DNA of 64,000 nt from the NCBI RefSeq assembly GCF_000819845.1, contig NZ_CDCG01000037.1:447661-511660 (forward strand). The letters are read 5' to 3'. Origin of the DNA: Aeromonas enteropelogenes (GTDB lineage Bacteria > Pseudomonadota > Gammaproteobacteria > Enterobacterales > Aeromonadaceae). Positions 8,940-21,858 of the stretch are shown here, in pieces; positions within the stretch are counted from its first letter, which is position 1, and every line of letters begins with the position of its first letter. The translations under genes and the position numbers were made by a program. The notes beneath the pieces were generated by a model that saw only the letters and a list, made by a program, of their open reading frames with translations, had not been told where the DNA came from and ran no database searches.

Positions 8940-10370
8940 TTATTTCTTGGTCGGGTTGTCCCAGATCCCCGCTTCCAGCTGGGAGCGGATCTCGGGGTAC
9001 TTGTTGGCATCGAAGGTGGGCAGCTTGCCCAGCTTGAGCTGGTCGTTGTAATCCTTGGCCAGCTTGATGGCAACGCCGGAGAGCAACAGGATAGCCACCA
9101 GGTTGACAATGGCCATCAGCCCCATGGAGACATCCGCCATGGCCCACACGGTCGGCAGCTCGCCCACGGAACCGAACATCACCATGCCCAGCACGAACAG
9201 ACGGAACAGCATCAGGCCGCCCTTGTGGTTGTGCTCGAGGAACACCAGGTTGGTCTCCGCGTAGGAGTAGTTCGCCACTATGGAGGTAAAGGCGAAGAAG
9301 AAGATGGCTGCGGCGATGAAGATGTTGCCACCGTTGCCTATCTGGGATGACAGCGCACGCTGGGTCAGCTCGACGCCGGTCACACCGGAACCCGGTTCAA
9401 ACTGGCCGGAGACCAAGATGATGGCCGCGGTACAGCTGCAGATGACGATGGTGTCCATGAAGACACCCAGCATCTGCACATAACCCTGGGAGGCCGGATG
9501 GGGCGGATAAGGGGTCGCAGTCGCTGCAGCGTTGGGCGCAGAACCCATGCCCGCCTCGTTGGAGAAGAGGCCGCGCTTGATGCCGTTGATCATCGCCTGG
9601 GAGATGGCATAACCCAGGGCACCGGACCCTGCCTGTTCAATGCCGAACGCCGACTTGATGATCAGGGCAAACACACCGGGCAGTTCGCTGATATTCATGG
9701 CGACGATGATCAGCGCCAGCAGGATGTAGGCCAGTGCCATGAAGGGCACTACCAGTTCGGCGAAACGGGCGATGCCGCGAATCCCGCCGAAGATGATGAG
9801 GCCGGAGAGGACCACCAGCGCCAGGCCGCTGACCCAGTCAGGAATGCCGAAAGCCACGTTCATCGCCAGGCTGATGGAGTTGGCCTGCACCGCATTGAAC
9901 ACCAGACCGAAGGCCAGGATCAGGCACAGTGAAAACAGCACCCCCATCCAGCGCATGCCAAGCCCCTTTTCCATGTAGTAGGCGGGGCCGCCACGATAGT
10001 TGCCGTCTTCATCCTTGACCTTGTAGAGCTGGGCCAGGGTGCTCTCGACGAAGGCGGTCGCCATGCCGATGAAGGCGATCAGCCACATCCAGAAGATGGC
10101 GCCCGGGCCACCCAGATAGATGGCTACGGCCACACCGGCCAGGTTGCCGGTGCCGACACGTGCGGCGAGACTGGTACAAAGAGCCTGGAAGGAGGAGATG
10201 CCTGCGTTGTCCGATTTACGGCTGTTCTTCAGCACGGAAAACATGTGGCCAAAATGACGAACCTGGATAAAGCCGAGTCTGAAGGTGAAGAAAATTCCGA
10301 CCCCGATGAGCAGGTAGATGAGCACGGCTCCCCACATCAGGTCGTTTAGCATCGCAATCAAAGTGTCCAT
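8940..10370 (-). CDS. Alanine/glycine:cation symporter (AGCS family)
   Basis: A sodium- or proton-coupled amino acid carrier of 476 residues with about ten hydrophobic segments. Family signatures are visible: GTGNLAGVAVAIYLGGPGA near residue 90, the FVESTLAQLYK and GGPAYYMEKGLG stretches, and KRGLFSNEAGMGSAPNAAAT. I placed the start at MDTLIAMLND, where GAGAG precedes the ATG; a longer form from an ATG 27 bases upstream is possible. A palindromic CRP-like site lies about 120 bases upstream. Substrate (alanine or glycine) is inferred from the family only. Confidence 0.92.
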   Translation of the reverse strand: MDTLIAMLNDLMWGAVLIYLLIGVGIFFTFRLGFIQVRHFGHMFSVLKNSRKSDNAGISSFQALCTSLAARVGTGNLAGVAVAIYLGGPGAIFWMWLIAFIGMATAFVESTLAQLYKVKDEDGNYRGGPAYYMEKGLGMRWMGVLFSLCLILAFGLVFNAVQANSISLAMNVAFGIPDWVSGLALVVLSGLIIFGGIRGIARFAELVVPFMALAYILLALIIVAMNISELPGVFALIIKSAFGIEQAGSGALGYAISQAMINGIKRGLFSNEAGMGSAPNAAATATPYPPHPASQGYVQMLGVFMDTIVICSCTAAIILVSGQFEPGSGVTGVELTQRALSSQIGNGGNIFIAAAIFFFAFTSIVANYSYAETNLVFLEHNHKGGLMLFRLFVLGMVMFGSVGELPTVWAMADVSMGLMAIVNLVAILLLSGVAIKLAKDYNDQLKLGKLPTFDANKYPEIRSQLEAGIWDNPTKK

Positions 10371-10487
10371 AATTCTCTCGTTGTTATTCACATCCATGGC
10401 CGATCCGTGCCGGCCGTTTTTTGTCTGTCGTTTTAATTAGCGTTTCGCTAAAGGGGCGGAATCTAGCATAGCGGGGGAGTTCAGAAT

Positions 10488-10503
10488 AGTGATCCCGATC
10501 ACT
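10488..10503 (-). promoter_or_regulatory. CRP-like palindrome upstream of the alanine symporter
   Basis: AGTGATCCCGATCACT is a perfect 7-2-7 inverted repeat and matches the CRP core GTGA-N6-TCAC. On the minus strand TGC-TAGATT (TAGATT at 10465-10460) could serve as an extended -10, which would place the site centre near -42, a class II arrangement. Inferred from sequence only. Confidence 0.6.
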
Positions 10504-10742
10504 CGGGATACAAAAAACGAACGGAAAAAGCCCAAAAAGCTCCATTCAAATCGCAAACTTTCAACAATTCCAATAAGTTAATCGAGCAAGCAGAAAACAG
10601 GCCTCATAAGAAAACCTTTCATCTGCCGCCGCCAAACCTCGTCAAAAAATGCAAACGCTTGCCTGAAACGGCGCTCAAATCGCGCACTGTCGCCAAACGT
10701 TTTCCATGTAATTAAATTTCAAGTACCTTAAGTAATAATTTA

Positions 10743-10758
10743 TGTGATCGAGGACACA
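10743..10758. promoter_or_regulatory. Weaker CRP-like site in the symporter-talB gap
   Basis: TGTGA-TCGAGG-ACACA matches 9 of 10 CRP consensus positions. It has no well-placed -10 in either direction, so the target promoter is unclear. This 700-base gap otherwise holds AT-rich sequence and the possible small RNA. Confidence 0.35.
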
Positions 10759-10852
10759 AATATGGATATTGGTGAAAAAAGATGGCTCGACGACAAGCGG
10801 AGCCAACCTTGTTGCATGAAGCAAAAAACCTTACTAATCATATACTTTTATC

Positions 10853-10973
10853 ACGTTTTTTGAGGTGACATCAAACACTGGATGATTAACGGCCAACCCT
10901 CCCTATTGCAGGATGCACCACATCAGTATTAATTAGGCAGGCAATGACGATGGGCTGGCCCCGTCGCGTTTTT
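10853..10973 (+). ncRNA. Possible small RNA or talB leader ending in a terminator
   Basis: A TATACT -10-like hexamer (10841-10846) precedes a non-coding stretch. The stretch ends in a 7-bp hairpin (CGATGGG/CCCGTCG, 10948-10966) followed by CG and TTTTT. It contains a CCCTCCC stretch that could pair with Shine-Dalgarno sequences. The -35 is poor. It may be a free small RNA or an attenuated leader of talB, whose ATG is 100 bases further on. No known family was recognised. Confidence 0.35.
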
Positions 10974-11072
10974 CTGAGCATGAGGCAACAGGAACCTGTA
11001 ATTTTATTTCAGAATCGCCGTCTCACGCCCGCAACCCCGGGATGACTCCCGCATTAAGAGATGATATTCGCT

Positions 11073-12023
11073 ATGGCCGATAAATTAACCCAGCTGAAAG
11101 CCCTGACCACTGTTGTTGCCGATACCGGTGATATCGAAGCCATCAAACGCTATCAGCCCATCGATGCCACCACCAACCCTTCTCTGGTTCTGAAGGCCTC
11201 CGAGATCCCCGAGTACGCTCCGCTGATCGAAGACGCCATCAACTGGGCAACATCCCAGAGCCAGGACAAGGCACAGCAAATCATCGACGCGGGCGACAAG
11301 CTGGCGGTCAACATCGGTCTGGAAGTGCTGAAGATCGTCCCGGGCCGCATCTCCACCGAAGTGGATGCCCGTCTCTCCTTCGACACCGAGGCCAGCATCG
11401 CCAAGGCCCGCAAACTGATCCGTCTCTACAACGAAGCAGGCATCAGCAACGATCGCATCCTGATCAAGCTGGCCTCCACCTGGGAAGGGATCCGCGCCGC
11501 CGAGGTACTGGAAAAAGAGGGTATCCAGTGCAACCTGACCCTGCTGTTCTCCTTCGCCCAGGCCCGTGCCTGTGCCGAAGCCGGCGCCTTCCTGATCTCC
11601 CCGTTCGTGGGCCGCATCCTCGACTGGTACAAGGCCAAGCACAACCGTGACTACACCGCGAGCGAAGATCCGGGCGTGGTCTCCGTCACCGCCATCTACA
11701 ACTACTACAAGCAGCATGACTACCCGACCGTGGTGATGGGCGCGAGCTTCCGCAACACCGGCGAGATCCTGGAACTGGCTGGCTGTGACCGCCTGACCAT
11801 TGGCCCGGCCCTGCTGGAAGAGCTGAGCAAGGCCGAAGGCGCCGTGGTTCGCAAGCTGGACTACACCGGCGAGCGTATGCCCAAGCCGACCCCGATGACT
11901 GAAGCCGAATTCCGCTGGGAGCTGAACCAGGACGCCATGGCTGTCGAGAAGCTGGGCGAAGGTATCCGCCTGTTTGCCATCGACCAGGGCAAGCTGGAAA
12001 CCATGCTGGCAAGCCACCTGTAA
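11073..12023 (+). CDS. talB: Transaldolase
   Basis: Transfers a three-carbon ketol unit between sugar phosphates in the non-oxidative pentose phosphate pathway, in the cytoplasm. At 316 residues it is the same length class as E. coli TalB. The Schiff-base lysine is Lys132 in [11 protein letters not shown], and the DATTNPSL signature is at about residues 31-38. The start MADKLTQLK was preferred over an ATG 12 bases upstream because it matches the family and leaves a usable AAGAGA upstream. It is monocistronic, with a long upstream region and a strong terminator. Confidence 0.97.
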   Translation: MADKLTQLKALTTVVADTGDIEAIKRYQPIDATTNPSLVLKASEIPEYAPLIEDAINWATSQSQDKAQQIIDAGDKLAVNIGLEVLKIVPGRISTEVDARLSFDTEASIAKARKLIRLYNEAGISNDRILIKLASTWEGIRAAEVLEKEGIQCNLTLLFSFAQARACAEAGAFLISPFVGRILDWYKAKHNRDYTASEDPGVVSVTAIYNYYKQHDYPTVVMGASFRNTGEILELAGCDRLTIGPALLEELSKAEGAVVRKLDYTGERMPKPTPMTEAEFRWELNQDAMAVEKLGEGIRLFAIDQGKLETMLASHL

Positions 12024-12040
12024 TCGACTCTTTTTGCTGA

Positions 12041-12077
12041 AAAAAACCGGGAGCCATGTTGGGCTCCCGGTTTTTTT
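12041..12077. terminator. talB terminator
   Basis: CCGGGAGCC pairs with GGCTCCCGG around a six-base loop, flanked by six A and seven T. It can act in both directions. Confidence 0.9.
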
Positions 12078-12182
12078 ATGGGCTTTTTTTAGCGCTGTCA
12101 TGGAGTCGCAATAAAAACGTTTTACTTTCAATGTCGTTATGTTATACGGATGGTGAAAACGATAACAACCAAGGAGGGAGCC

Positions 12183-12365
12183 ATGGACATGTTCAACTTC
12201 GAGTATGAAGAGGTGGTTGAACTCGGTTCGCGTAGCCGCGGGACAACGGGAAAAAAACGCAAGTGGCGTGAGATTGAGGCGTTGAAAGACAAGCATCGCC
12301 TGCAGAAGGAGCTGCAATCCATCGATATCGCCTACGAAGGAATGTGTGACGAGATTGAATTGTAA
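12183..12365 (+). CDS. Small DUF3545 family protein
   Basis: A 60-residue, highly charged soluble protein with an acidic N-terminus (FEYEEVVE), a basic GKKRKWREIEALKDKHRLQKE helix-like stretch and an acidic tail. It resembles the short DUF3545 proteins of Vibrio and Aeromonas, of unknown function. AAGGAGGG lies directly upstream of this ATG, an excellent ribosome site, so I rejected the longer frame. It has its own terminator. Confidence 0.8.
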   Translation: MDMFNFEYEEVVELGSRSRGTTGKKRKWREIEALKDKHRLQKELQSIDIAYEGMCDEIEL

Positions 12366-12386
12366 CACCGACACATGAGATACCAG

Positions 12387-12415
12387 CGCCCCGCTCCTGC
12401 GGGGCGTTTTATTTT
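12387..12415 (+). terminator. Terminator of the DUF3545 gene
   Basis: CGCCCCGC pairs with GCGGGGCG around TCCT, followed by TTTTATTTT. Confidence 0.88.
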
Positions 12416-12524
12416 ACCTGGTCATTCTGCCCCGACAGACCCACTGCCGCCGGCACGCCCACAAGCCAATCCTGCTTTACTCCCCAACCCCTCTGAGTCT
12501 CTGACCCCCTGGCCAGAAGCAGAC

Positions 12525-12553
12525 ATAAAAAAGCCCCCGTGCAGGACGGGGGC
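12525..12553 (-). terminator. Terminator at the end of the accA operon
   Basis: On the minus strand GCCCCCGT pairs with ACGGGGGC around a five-base loop, followed by TTTTTTAT. It closes the long leftward block. The roughly 120 bases between it and the DUF3545 terminator show nothing else. Confidence 0.88.
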
Positions 12554-12579
12554 TTCATGATGCAGGTGCTGAGCCGGGT

Positions 12580-13530
12580 TTAGCAGTAGCCGTAGCCCAG
12601 CAGACGCTGATAGCGCTGCTCCAGCAACTGTTCGGTATCGAGCGGACGCAGGGCGTTGAGATCCTGCAGGATGCGGTCTTTCAGGTGCTTGGCCATCTTC
12701 TCCACGTCGCGGTGAGCGCCGCCAAGCGGCTCCTCGACGATGGAATCGACGAGCTTGAGCTCCTTCAGGCGCTGGGCCGTGATGCCCATGGCATCGGCCG
12801 CCACGGAGGCCTTGTCGGCACTCTTCCACAGGATGGAGGCACACCCTTCCGGCGAGATGACGGAGTAGGTGGAGTACTGCAGCATGTTGACGCGATCGCC
12901 CACGCCGATGGCCAGTGCGCCACCCGAGCCACCCTCACCGATCACGGTGCAGACTACCGGCACAGTCAGACCGGCCATCACTTTCAGGTTGCGAGCGATG
13001 GCTTCGGATTGACCACGCTCTTCGGCACCCACGCCCGGATAAGCGCCCGGGGTGTCGATGAAGGTGATGATCGGCATCTTGAAGCGCTCGGCCATCTCCA
13101 TCAGGCGCAGGGCCTTGCGGTACCCTTCCGGACGCGGCATGCCGAAGTTGCGCTTGATCTTCTCCTTGGTCTCGCGACCCTTCTGGTGACCGATGATCAT
13201 CACGGGCTCGCCGTCGAGACGGGCGATGCCGCCGACGATGGCCTTGTCATCGGCATAGGCGCGATCGCCGGCCAGCTCGTCGAAGTCGGTGAAGATGTGC
13301 TCGATGTAATCGAGGGTATAGGGGCGCTGGGGATGACGCGCCATCTGTGACACCTGCCAGGCACCCAGATCGCCGAAGATCTTCTTGGTCAGCTCTTCGT
13401 TTTTCTTCTCCAGCCGACGGATCTCTTCTTTGAGATCCACGGCGTGATTGCCTTCACTCACATGACGGAGTTCATCAATCTGCGCCTGCAATTCGGCGAT
13501 CGGCTGTTCAAAATCCAGAAAAAGACTCAT
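12580..13530 (-). CDS. accA: Acetyl-CoA carboxylase carboxyltransferase subunit alpha
   Basis: Alpha subunit of the carboxyltransferase that moves CO2 from carboxybiotin to acetyl-CoA, forming malonyl-CoA for fatty acid synthesis. It works with AccD in the cytoplasm. It is 316 residues long, starting [14 protein letters not shown] as in other proteobacteria. The glycine-rich [17 protein letters not shown] loop and the [17 protein letters not shown] stretch are intact. It lies 16 bases after dnaE, the E. coli arrangement, and is the last gene of the block. Confidence 0.98.
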   Translation of the reverse strand: MSLFLDFEQPIAELQAQIDELRHVSEGNHAVDLKEEIRRLEKKNEELTKKIFGDLGAWQVSQMARHPQRPYTLDYIEHIFTDFDELAGDRAYADDKAIVGGIARLDGEPVMIIGHQKGRETKEKIKRNFGMPRPEGYRKALRLMEMAERFKMPIITFIDTPGAYPGVGAEERGQSEAIARNLKVMAGLTVPVVCTVIGEGGSGGALAIGVGDRVNMLQYSTYSVISPEGCASILWKSADKASVAADAMGITAQRLKELKLVDSIVEEPLGGAHRDVEKMAKHLKDRILQDLNALRPLDTEQLLEQRYQRLLGYGYC

Positions 13531-13546
13531 AGGGACTATAGATCCT

Positions 13547-17026
<3,480 letters not shown>

Positions 17027-17088
17027 GGTTATCCCCTCTCGTGGCGCCAGCTGGCGTGAATGTCATCATGCAGACAGCGTGGCATGGG

Positions 17089-17679
17089 TTATTCGATCCC
17101 CAGTGCGCGGCGCACCGGTTTGAAGCTTTTGCGATATTCGGGCAGAGGCCCGCGTTCCGCCAGAATGGCAAGATGCTCCGCAGTCGGGTAGCCCTTGTGA
17201 CGGGCAAAGCCGTACTCGGGATGGCGGCTGTCCAGTTCGGTCATTTCCGCATCCCGGGTCACCTTGGCCAGGATCGACGCGGCGCTGATGGCGGCCACCA
17301 GGCTGTCCCCCTTGACCACGGCGCGGGCTTCCATCGGCAGGGCCGGACAACGGTTGCCATCGATAAAGACCAGCTCCGGCGTGACCTTGAGCCCCGCCAC
17401 GGCACGCTGCATCGCCAGCATGGTGGCGTGCAGGATATTGAGCTCGTCGATCTCTTCCGGGCTGGCACGGCCGATGGCGAAGGCCAGCGCCTTCTCCCTG
17501 ATCTCGTCAAACAGGGCCAGACGCTTCTTCTCGGAGAGCTTCTTGGAGTCGGCGAGGCCGGCGATGGGATTGGCCGGGTCGAGGATGACGGCGGCGGTCA
17601 CCACGTCCCCCACCAGGGGGCCACGCCCCACCTCGTCCACACCGGCAACCAGCTTGTCGTCAGGAATATCGATCATCAT
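17089..17679 (-). CDS. rnhB: Ribonuclease HII
   Basis: Removes ribonucleotides embedded in DNA. At 196 residues it is normal length. The first acidic motif [17 protein letters not shown] is at about residues 11-27, and later acidic positions include the GLADSKKLS and [10 protein letters not shown] segments. The start is one of two adjacent ATGs (17679 or 17676), with AAGG seven bases before the first. It follows lpxB with a short gap and precedes dnaE by 62 bases. Confidence 0.97.
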   Translation of the reverse strand: MMIDIPDDKLVAGVDEVGRGPLVGDVVTAAVILDPANPIAGLADSKKLSEKKRLALFDEIREKALAFAIGRASPEEIDELNILHATMLAMQRAVAGLKVTPELVFIDGNRCPALPMEARAVVKGDSLVAAISAASILAKVTRDAEMTELDSRHPEYGFARHKGYPTAEHLAILAERGPLPEYRKSFKPVRRALGIE

Positions 17680-17746
17680 CTTGTCGCCTTGAATCAAAAC
17701 AGGCCCCGCAGGGCCTGACATAACATGGGCACAGCCGGCCGCAGCC

Positions 17747-18916
17747 TTATCTGCCGAGCAACTCGGCCACCGCCTCGGCGGCCTGGTGATCCGCATTGCA
17801 GCGGATGAGCTGGTGCAACTCGGTGAAGGTGTTCACCAGCTCGCTGTTGTCATGCTCGAAGTATTTGCTGACCTCGACCACCAGGTTTTCCGGGGTACAC
17901 TCGTGCTGGATGAGTTCGGGCACCAGCATGCGACCCGCCAGCAGGTTGGGCAGGGAGACGAAATCTGTCTTCACCAGGCGCTGGGCCAGCCAGTAACTGA
18001 AGGGTTTGAGCTTGTAACCCACCACCATGGGTTTTTTCACCAGCATGGCCTCGAGCGACGCGGTACCGGAGGCGAGCATCACCACATCGGCGGCGATCAT
18101 GGCCTCGCGGCCCTGCCCTTCCAGCAGCACCATATCGAGATCCGGCGCAACTTCGCCCTTGATGGCCATGAACTGTTCGCGCCGCTTCTCGTTGACCAGG
18201 GGCACGATGAACCCGAGATCCGGGTAACGCACCGTCAGGTGTTTGCACGCCTCGAGAAACAGGGGGGACATAAAGCCCACTTCTGCGGTCCGGCTACCCG
18301 GCAGCACCGCCAGCCAGCGGCGGTTGGCGTCGATACCGAGGGTTCTGCGCACCGCAGCCTGATCCGGCACCAGCGGAATGTCATCCGCCATGGTGTGGCC
18401 GACGAAGCGGCAGGGAGCCTCGAATCTGTCGTAGAAGGCCTTCTCGAACGGCAGGAAGGCGAGCACCATGTCGGTGGCAGCCTTGATCTTGTGAATGCGG
18501 TTCTGGCGCCAGGCCCAGACGGAGGGACTGACATAGTGAACCGTCTTGATACCGGCGCGGCGCAGTTTCAGCTCCACCCCGATATTGAAATCCGGAGCAT
18601 CCACGCCGATGAAGATATCGGGCGGATTGGCGATGAAATGGCGTAGCAGTTCACGGCGCACCTTGAGAATACGGGGCAGACGGCCCAGCACTTCGCTGAT
18701 GCCCATCACCGCCAGCTCTTCCATCTCGAACAGGGCGTTCACGCCCAGGGCCTGCATGCGCGGCCCTGCGATCCCTTCGAACTGCGCGTCCGGATAGCGG
18801 GCTTGCAGCTCGCGCACCAGACCCGCAGCCAGAATATCGCCGGAAACTTCTCCGGCGACGATGCCGATGCGGATCTTGTTGTCGACAGGATCAGGCACGG
18901 ATGATCCCGCGCTCAT
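17747..18916 (-). CDS. lpxB: Lipid A disaccharide synthase
   Basis: A GT19 glycosyltransferase that joins UDP-diacylglucosamine and lipid X into the lipid A disaccharide at the inner membrane. It is about 389 residues from this ATG; an in-frame ATG at 18937 would add seven, and neither has a good ribosome site. The [16 protein letters not shown]-terminus, [10 protein letters not shown] and [10 protein letters not shown] are family hallmarks. The start lies inside the end of lpxA, so translation is probably coupled. Confidence 0.96.
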   Translation of the reverse strand: MSAGSSVPDPVDNKIRIGIVAGEVSGDILAAGLVRELQARYPDAQFEGIAGPRMQALGVNALFEMEELAVMGISEVLGRLPRILKVRRELLRHFIANPPDIFIGVDAPDFNIGVELKLRRAGIKTVHYVSPSVWAWRQNRIHKIKAATDMVLAFLPFEKAFYDRFEAPCRFVGHTMADDIPLVPDQAAVRRTLGIDANRRWLAVLPGSRTAEVGFMSPLFLEACKHLTVRYPDLGFIVPLVNEKRREQFMAIKGEVAPDLDMVLLEGQGREAMIAADVVMLASGTASLEAMLVKKPMVVGYKLKPFSYWLAQRLVKTDFVSLPNLLAGRMLVPELIQHECTPENLVVEVSKYFEHDNSELVNTFTELHQLIRCNADHQAAEAVAELLGR

Positions 18917-19682
18917 TGTCTTTGAGGAAGTCGACATAGAGCTGCACCGCAGGTTCGGCTGCGGCCATTTCGGTCAGCACCGGCAGCACCTCTTCGATGG
19001 TCTTGCCGGAGCGGAAGATCTCTTTGTAGGCGCGCTTGACGGCGGAGATGGCCTCAGGCGTGTAACCGCGACGACGCAAGCCTTCGGAGTTGACCCCGAA
19101 CGGTTTGGCGTAGTTACCGGCGGCCATCACGTAGGGCGGCACGTCCTTGTTGAGGGCGGCGCAGCCACCGACGAAGGCGTGGGAGCCGACGCGGCCGAAC
19201 TGGTGGATCGCGGAGAGACCGCCAAAGATCACGAAATCGCCGATCACCACGTGGCCCGCCAGGGTCGCGTTGTTGGCGAAGATGCAGTTGTCACCGATGA
19301 TGCAGTCATGGGCGACGTGCACATTGACCATGAACAGGTTGCCGCTGCCCACCTTGGTCAGGCTCTGATCCTGCACGGTACCACGGTGGAAGGTGCAGTT
19401 TTCGCGAATGACGTTGTTGTCGCCAATCTCGAGGAAGGTGCGCTCGCCGGCGTACTTCTTGTCCTGGCAATCCTCACCGATGGAGGTGTGCTGGAAGATC
19501 TTGTTGCCGCGACCAATCTTGGTCGGGCCCTTGATCACCACATGGGAACCCACCCAGGTGTCGTCACCGATCGTTACCTCGGCGCCGATGACAGAAAAGG
19601 GGCCGATTTCAACCCCTTTACCGATCACAGCAGACTCATGGACGATGGCAGTATCGTGAATGATGGCAGTCTGGTCGATCAC
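18891..19682 (-). CDS. lpxA: UDP-N-acetylglucosamine acyltransferase
   Basis: The first step of lipid A synthesis: adds 3-hydroxyacyl from ACP to UDP-GlcNAc. It is 263 residues of left-handed beta-helix hexapeptide repeats with the catalytic histidine region ([13 protein letters not shown]). I chose a GTG start, eight bases after the fabZ stop codon, because the following [14 protein letters not shown] matches the family N-terminus exactly and no ATG fits. It is linked to fabZ and lpxB. Confidence 0.95.
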   Translation of the reverse strand: MIDQTAIIHDTAIVHESAVIGKGVEIGPFSVIGAEVTIGDDTWVGSHVVIKGPTKIGRGNKIFQHTSIGEDCQDKKYAGERTFLEIGDNNVIRENCTFHRGTVQDQSLTKVGSGNLFMVNVHVAHDCIIGDNCIFANNATLAGHVVIGDFVIFGGLSAIHQFGRVGSHAFVGGCAALNKDVPPYVMAAGNYAKPFGVNSEGLRRRGYTPEAISAVKRAYKEIFRSGKTIEEVLPVLTEMAAAEPAVQLYVDFLKDNERGIIRA

Positions 19683-19687
19683 GTGTG

Positions 19688-20149
19688 TTAAACCTCGCGT
19701 TTGGCGCACATCAGCTCGGCGGTACAGACCACTTCACCGTCGACGGTGGCGACACCGGTGAACTTGGCAATACCGCGGCGCTCTTTCAGAAACTCCACGT
19801 CCAGCACCAGCTGATCGCCGGGGCCGACCGGACGCTTGAAGCGAGCGTTGTCGATTGAGGCAAAATAATAGAGTTCATTGGGGGACGGCTTGCCCACCAT
19901 GGTAAACGCCAGGATACCGGTCGCCTGCGCCATGGCTTCCAGGATCAGCACACCGGGAAACACCGGCTTGGCCGGGAAGTGGCCCTGGAAGATAGGCTCG
20001 TTGAACGAGATGTTCTTGATGGCACGCAGGGTTTTGCGCTCATCGCTGATCTCGTAGTCGTCCACCCGATCCACCATCAGGAACGGATAACGGTGGGGCA
20101 GCAGGTTCATGATTTCCTGGATATCCAGGCTCTTCTTTTCAGTAGTCAA
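19688..20149 (-). CDS. fabZ: 3-hydroxyacyl-ACP dehydratase FabZ (TTG start)
   Basis: Dehydrates 3-hydroxyacyl-ACP in fatty acid elongation and competes with LpxA for 3-hydroxymyristoyl-ACP. It has 153 residues. The hot-dog fold motifs [14 protein letters not shown] and the catalytic His/Glu pair in [20 protein letters not shown] are intact. The only plausible start is TTG (Leu-read-as-Met, then [10 protein letters not shown]), with AGGG seven bases upstream. As I remember it, E. coli fabZ also uses TTG with a similar TT start. Confidence 0.94.
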   Translation of the reverse strand: MTTEKKSLDIQEIMNLLPHRYPFLMVDRVDDYEISDERKTLRAIKNISFNEPIFQGHFPAKPVFPGVLILEAMAQATGILAFTMVGKPSPNELYYFASIDNARFKRPVGPGDQLVLDVEFLKERRGIAKFTGVATVDGEVVCTAELMCAKREV

Positions 20150-20173
20150 AACAGTACCCTATACCAATCGTGA

Positions 20174-21193
20174 TTATTCTTGATCCAGCTTCTTCTCAAG
20201 CTTGCTCAACCGCTTGTGCATCTCTTCGATACGCATCACCCGGGCGGCGGTCTTGCGCCACTCTTTATTAGTCTGCAGGGGGATGCCGGAAGAGTAGACA
20301 CCGGGCTCGGTAATGGGTCGCATCACCATGGCCATACCGGTAACGGTGGCCTGATCGCAGATCTCCATATGCCCGTTAAAAACGGAGGCGCCGCCAATGA
20401 TACAGTATTTGCCGACCTTGAGACTACCCGCCATCACGGTGGAGCCCGCCACGGCGGTGCCGTAGCCGATCTCGACGTTGTGGGCAATCTGGCACTGGTT
20501 GTCGATGATGACGTTGTCGGCGATGCGGGTATCTTCCAGCGCGCCACGGTCAATGGTGGTGCAGGCGCCGATCTCGACCCGGTTGCCGATGGTCACGCCG
20601 CCAAGCTGGGGGATCTTGATCCATTCGCCACGCTCGTTGGCGTAGCCGAAACCATCGGCCCCGATCACTGTACCGGATTGAACCAGACAGTCGGTGCCCA
20701 TGGTGACATTGTGATACAGGGTGACGTTGGCCCACAGGCGGGAACGGGCGCCCAGCCGGGTATTTTTGCCAACGAAACAGCCCGGGCCAATGCGCACATC
20801 GTCACCCAGCACGACGCCGGATTCGATCACCGCATTGGCACCGATGGCCACTCTCTCGCCCAGTTGCACGTCCGCCGCGATAACGGCGCTCGGATGGATA
20901 TCCATCGCCGGCTGCGGGGTGGTATCCAGCAGTTGGGCCACCCGGGCAAAGCCCACATAGGGATCTTTGAGCACCAGGGCGTTGGTGGGACAAAACGGCA
21001 GATCCGCTTCTGTGATGAGCACGGCCGTGGCCTTGCTCTGCTCCAGATAATGCCGGTACTTTTTGTTGGACAGGAAGGTGATATCCCCCTCCCCGGCCTT
21101 TTCCAGTGTCGCTACCTTGCGGATTTCCAGGGTTCCGTCGCCATGAACCTGGGCCCCCAGTTGCTGGGCCAGCTGTGCGAGAGTGAATGACAT
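20174..21193 (-). CDS. lpxD: UDP-3-O-acylglucosamine N-acyltransferase
   Basis: The third lipid A step, N-acylation of UDP-3-O-acyl-glucosamine. It has 339 residues: an N-terminal uridine-binding domain ([13 protein letters not shown]), a central hexapeptide beta-helix with the catalytic histidine in [12 protein letters not shown], and a C-terminal helix ([14 protein letters not shown]). Start [13 protein letters not shown]. It sits three bases after skp and before fabZ in the usual order. Confidence 0.97.
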   Translation of the reverse strand: MSFTLAQLAQQLGAQVHGDGTLEIRKVATLEKAGEGDITFLSNKKYRHYLEQSKATAVLITEADLPFCPTNALVLKDPYVGFARVAQLLDTTPQPAMDIHPSAVIAADVQLGERVAIGANAVIESGVVLGDDVRIGPGCFVGKNTRLGARSRLWANVTLYHNVTMGTDCLVQSGTVIGADGFGYANERGEWIKIPQLGGVTIGNRVEIGACTTIDRGALEDTRIADNVIIDNQCQIAHNVEIGYGTAVAGSTVMAGSLKVGKYCIIGGASVFNGHMEICDQATVTGMAMVMRPITEPGVYSSGIPLQTNKEWRKTAARVMRIEEMHKRLSKLEKKLDQE

Positions 21194-21196
21194 CAA

Positions 21197-21709
21197 TTAG
21201 TTGCTCTTGCTTACCTGAGAAATAACCTGGGCAGAGATGTCCAGCTTGCTGGCGGCATACGGGGCGGCATTGCGCTCCAGCACCAGATCGTAACCATTGC
21301 TCTTGGCGATGGAATCGATGGCAGCCTGCACCTTGGTCAGGATCTTGTTGCGCTCTTCGGACTGACGGCGGCCGTTGTCCTGCTCAAATGCCTGACGCTT
21401 CTTGTTGAACTCCATCTGCAGCTTGGCCAGCTTCTCCTGGTTCTGCTTCTTCTGCTCGGCGCTCATGAAAGCCTCGTCCTTGCGGAACTTCTCAACCAGT
21501 TTCTGGCCGTCGGCTTCCAGCTTCTGCAGCTCGCGCATGCGCGGCTCGAATTCACCCTTGAGCTTCTTGGCCACGGCTTCACGCTGGGGCAGCTTCTGGA
21601 ACACCTCGCCCATGTCGACCACGGCGATCTTGGTGTCAGCGAAGGCTGAGCTCATGCCGGCAGCCATCAGTGCAAAACTCAAACCAGCTACTTTCAACGC
21701 TTTATTCAC
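21197..21709 (-). CDS. skp: Periplasmic chaperone Skp/OmpH (GTG start)
   Basis: Holds unfolded outer-membrane proteins on their way to the BAM complex. It is 170 residues with a signal peptide ending at about SSAFA and a long, highly charged helical hairpin that forms the trimer tentacles. The start is GTG (NKALKVAGLSF), with AAGGAG five bases upstream; an ATG 21 bases earlier lacks a ribosome site. It lies next to its client-acceptor gene bamA and to lpxD. Confidence 0.92.
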   Translation of the reverse strand: MNKALKVAGLSFALMAAGMSSAFADTKIAVVDMGEVFQKLPQREAVAKKLKGEFEPRMRELQKLEADGQKLVEKFRKDEAFMSAEQKKQNQEKLAKLQMEFNKKRQAFEQDNGRRQSEERNKILTKVQAAIDSIAKSNGYDLVLERNAAPYAASKLDISAQVISQVSKSN

Positions 21710-21826
21710 ACTTACTCCTTGTTCCCTCATGGTGAGGGCTACCTGATTTACCCGATTATGCAAGCGGCATGACTACCGTCTTGTTACCTGGTGAGGCACG
21801 CAAACTGCGCATCCCATCATTGAATA

Positions 21827-21847
21827 CCCCCACCTTGCGGGTGGGGG
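21827..21847 (-). repeat. Hairpin between bamA and skp
   Basis: CCCCCACC pairs with GGTGGGGG around a five-base loop, without a T-run. It is probably an mRNA-stabilising or partial-termination hairpin rather than a full terminator. Confidence 0.5.
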
Positions 21848-21858
21848 CGTGATGTCGT

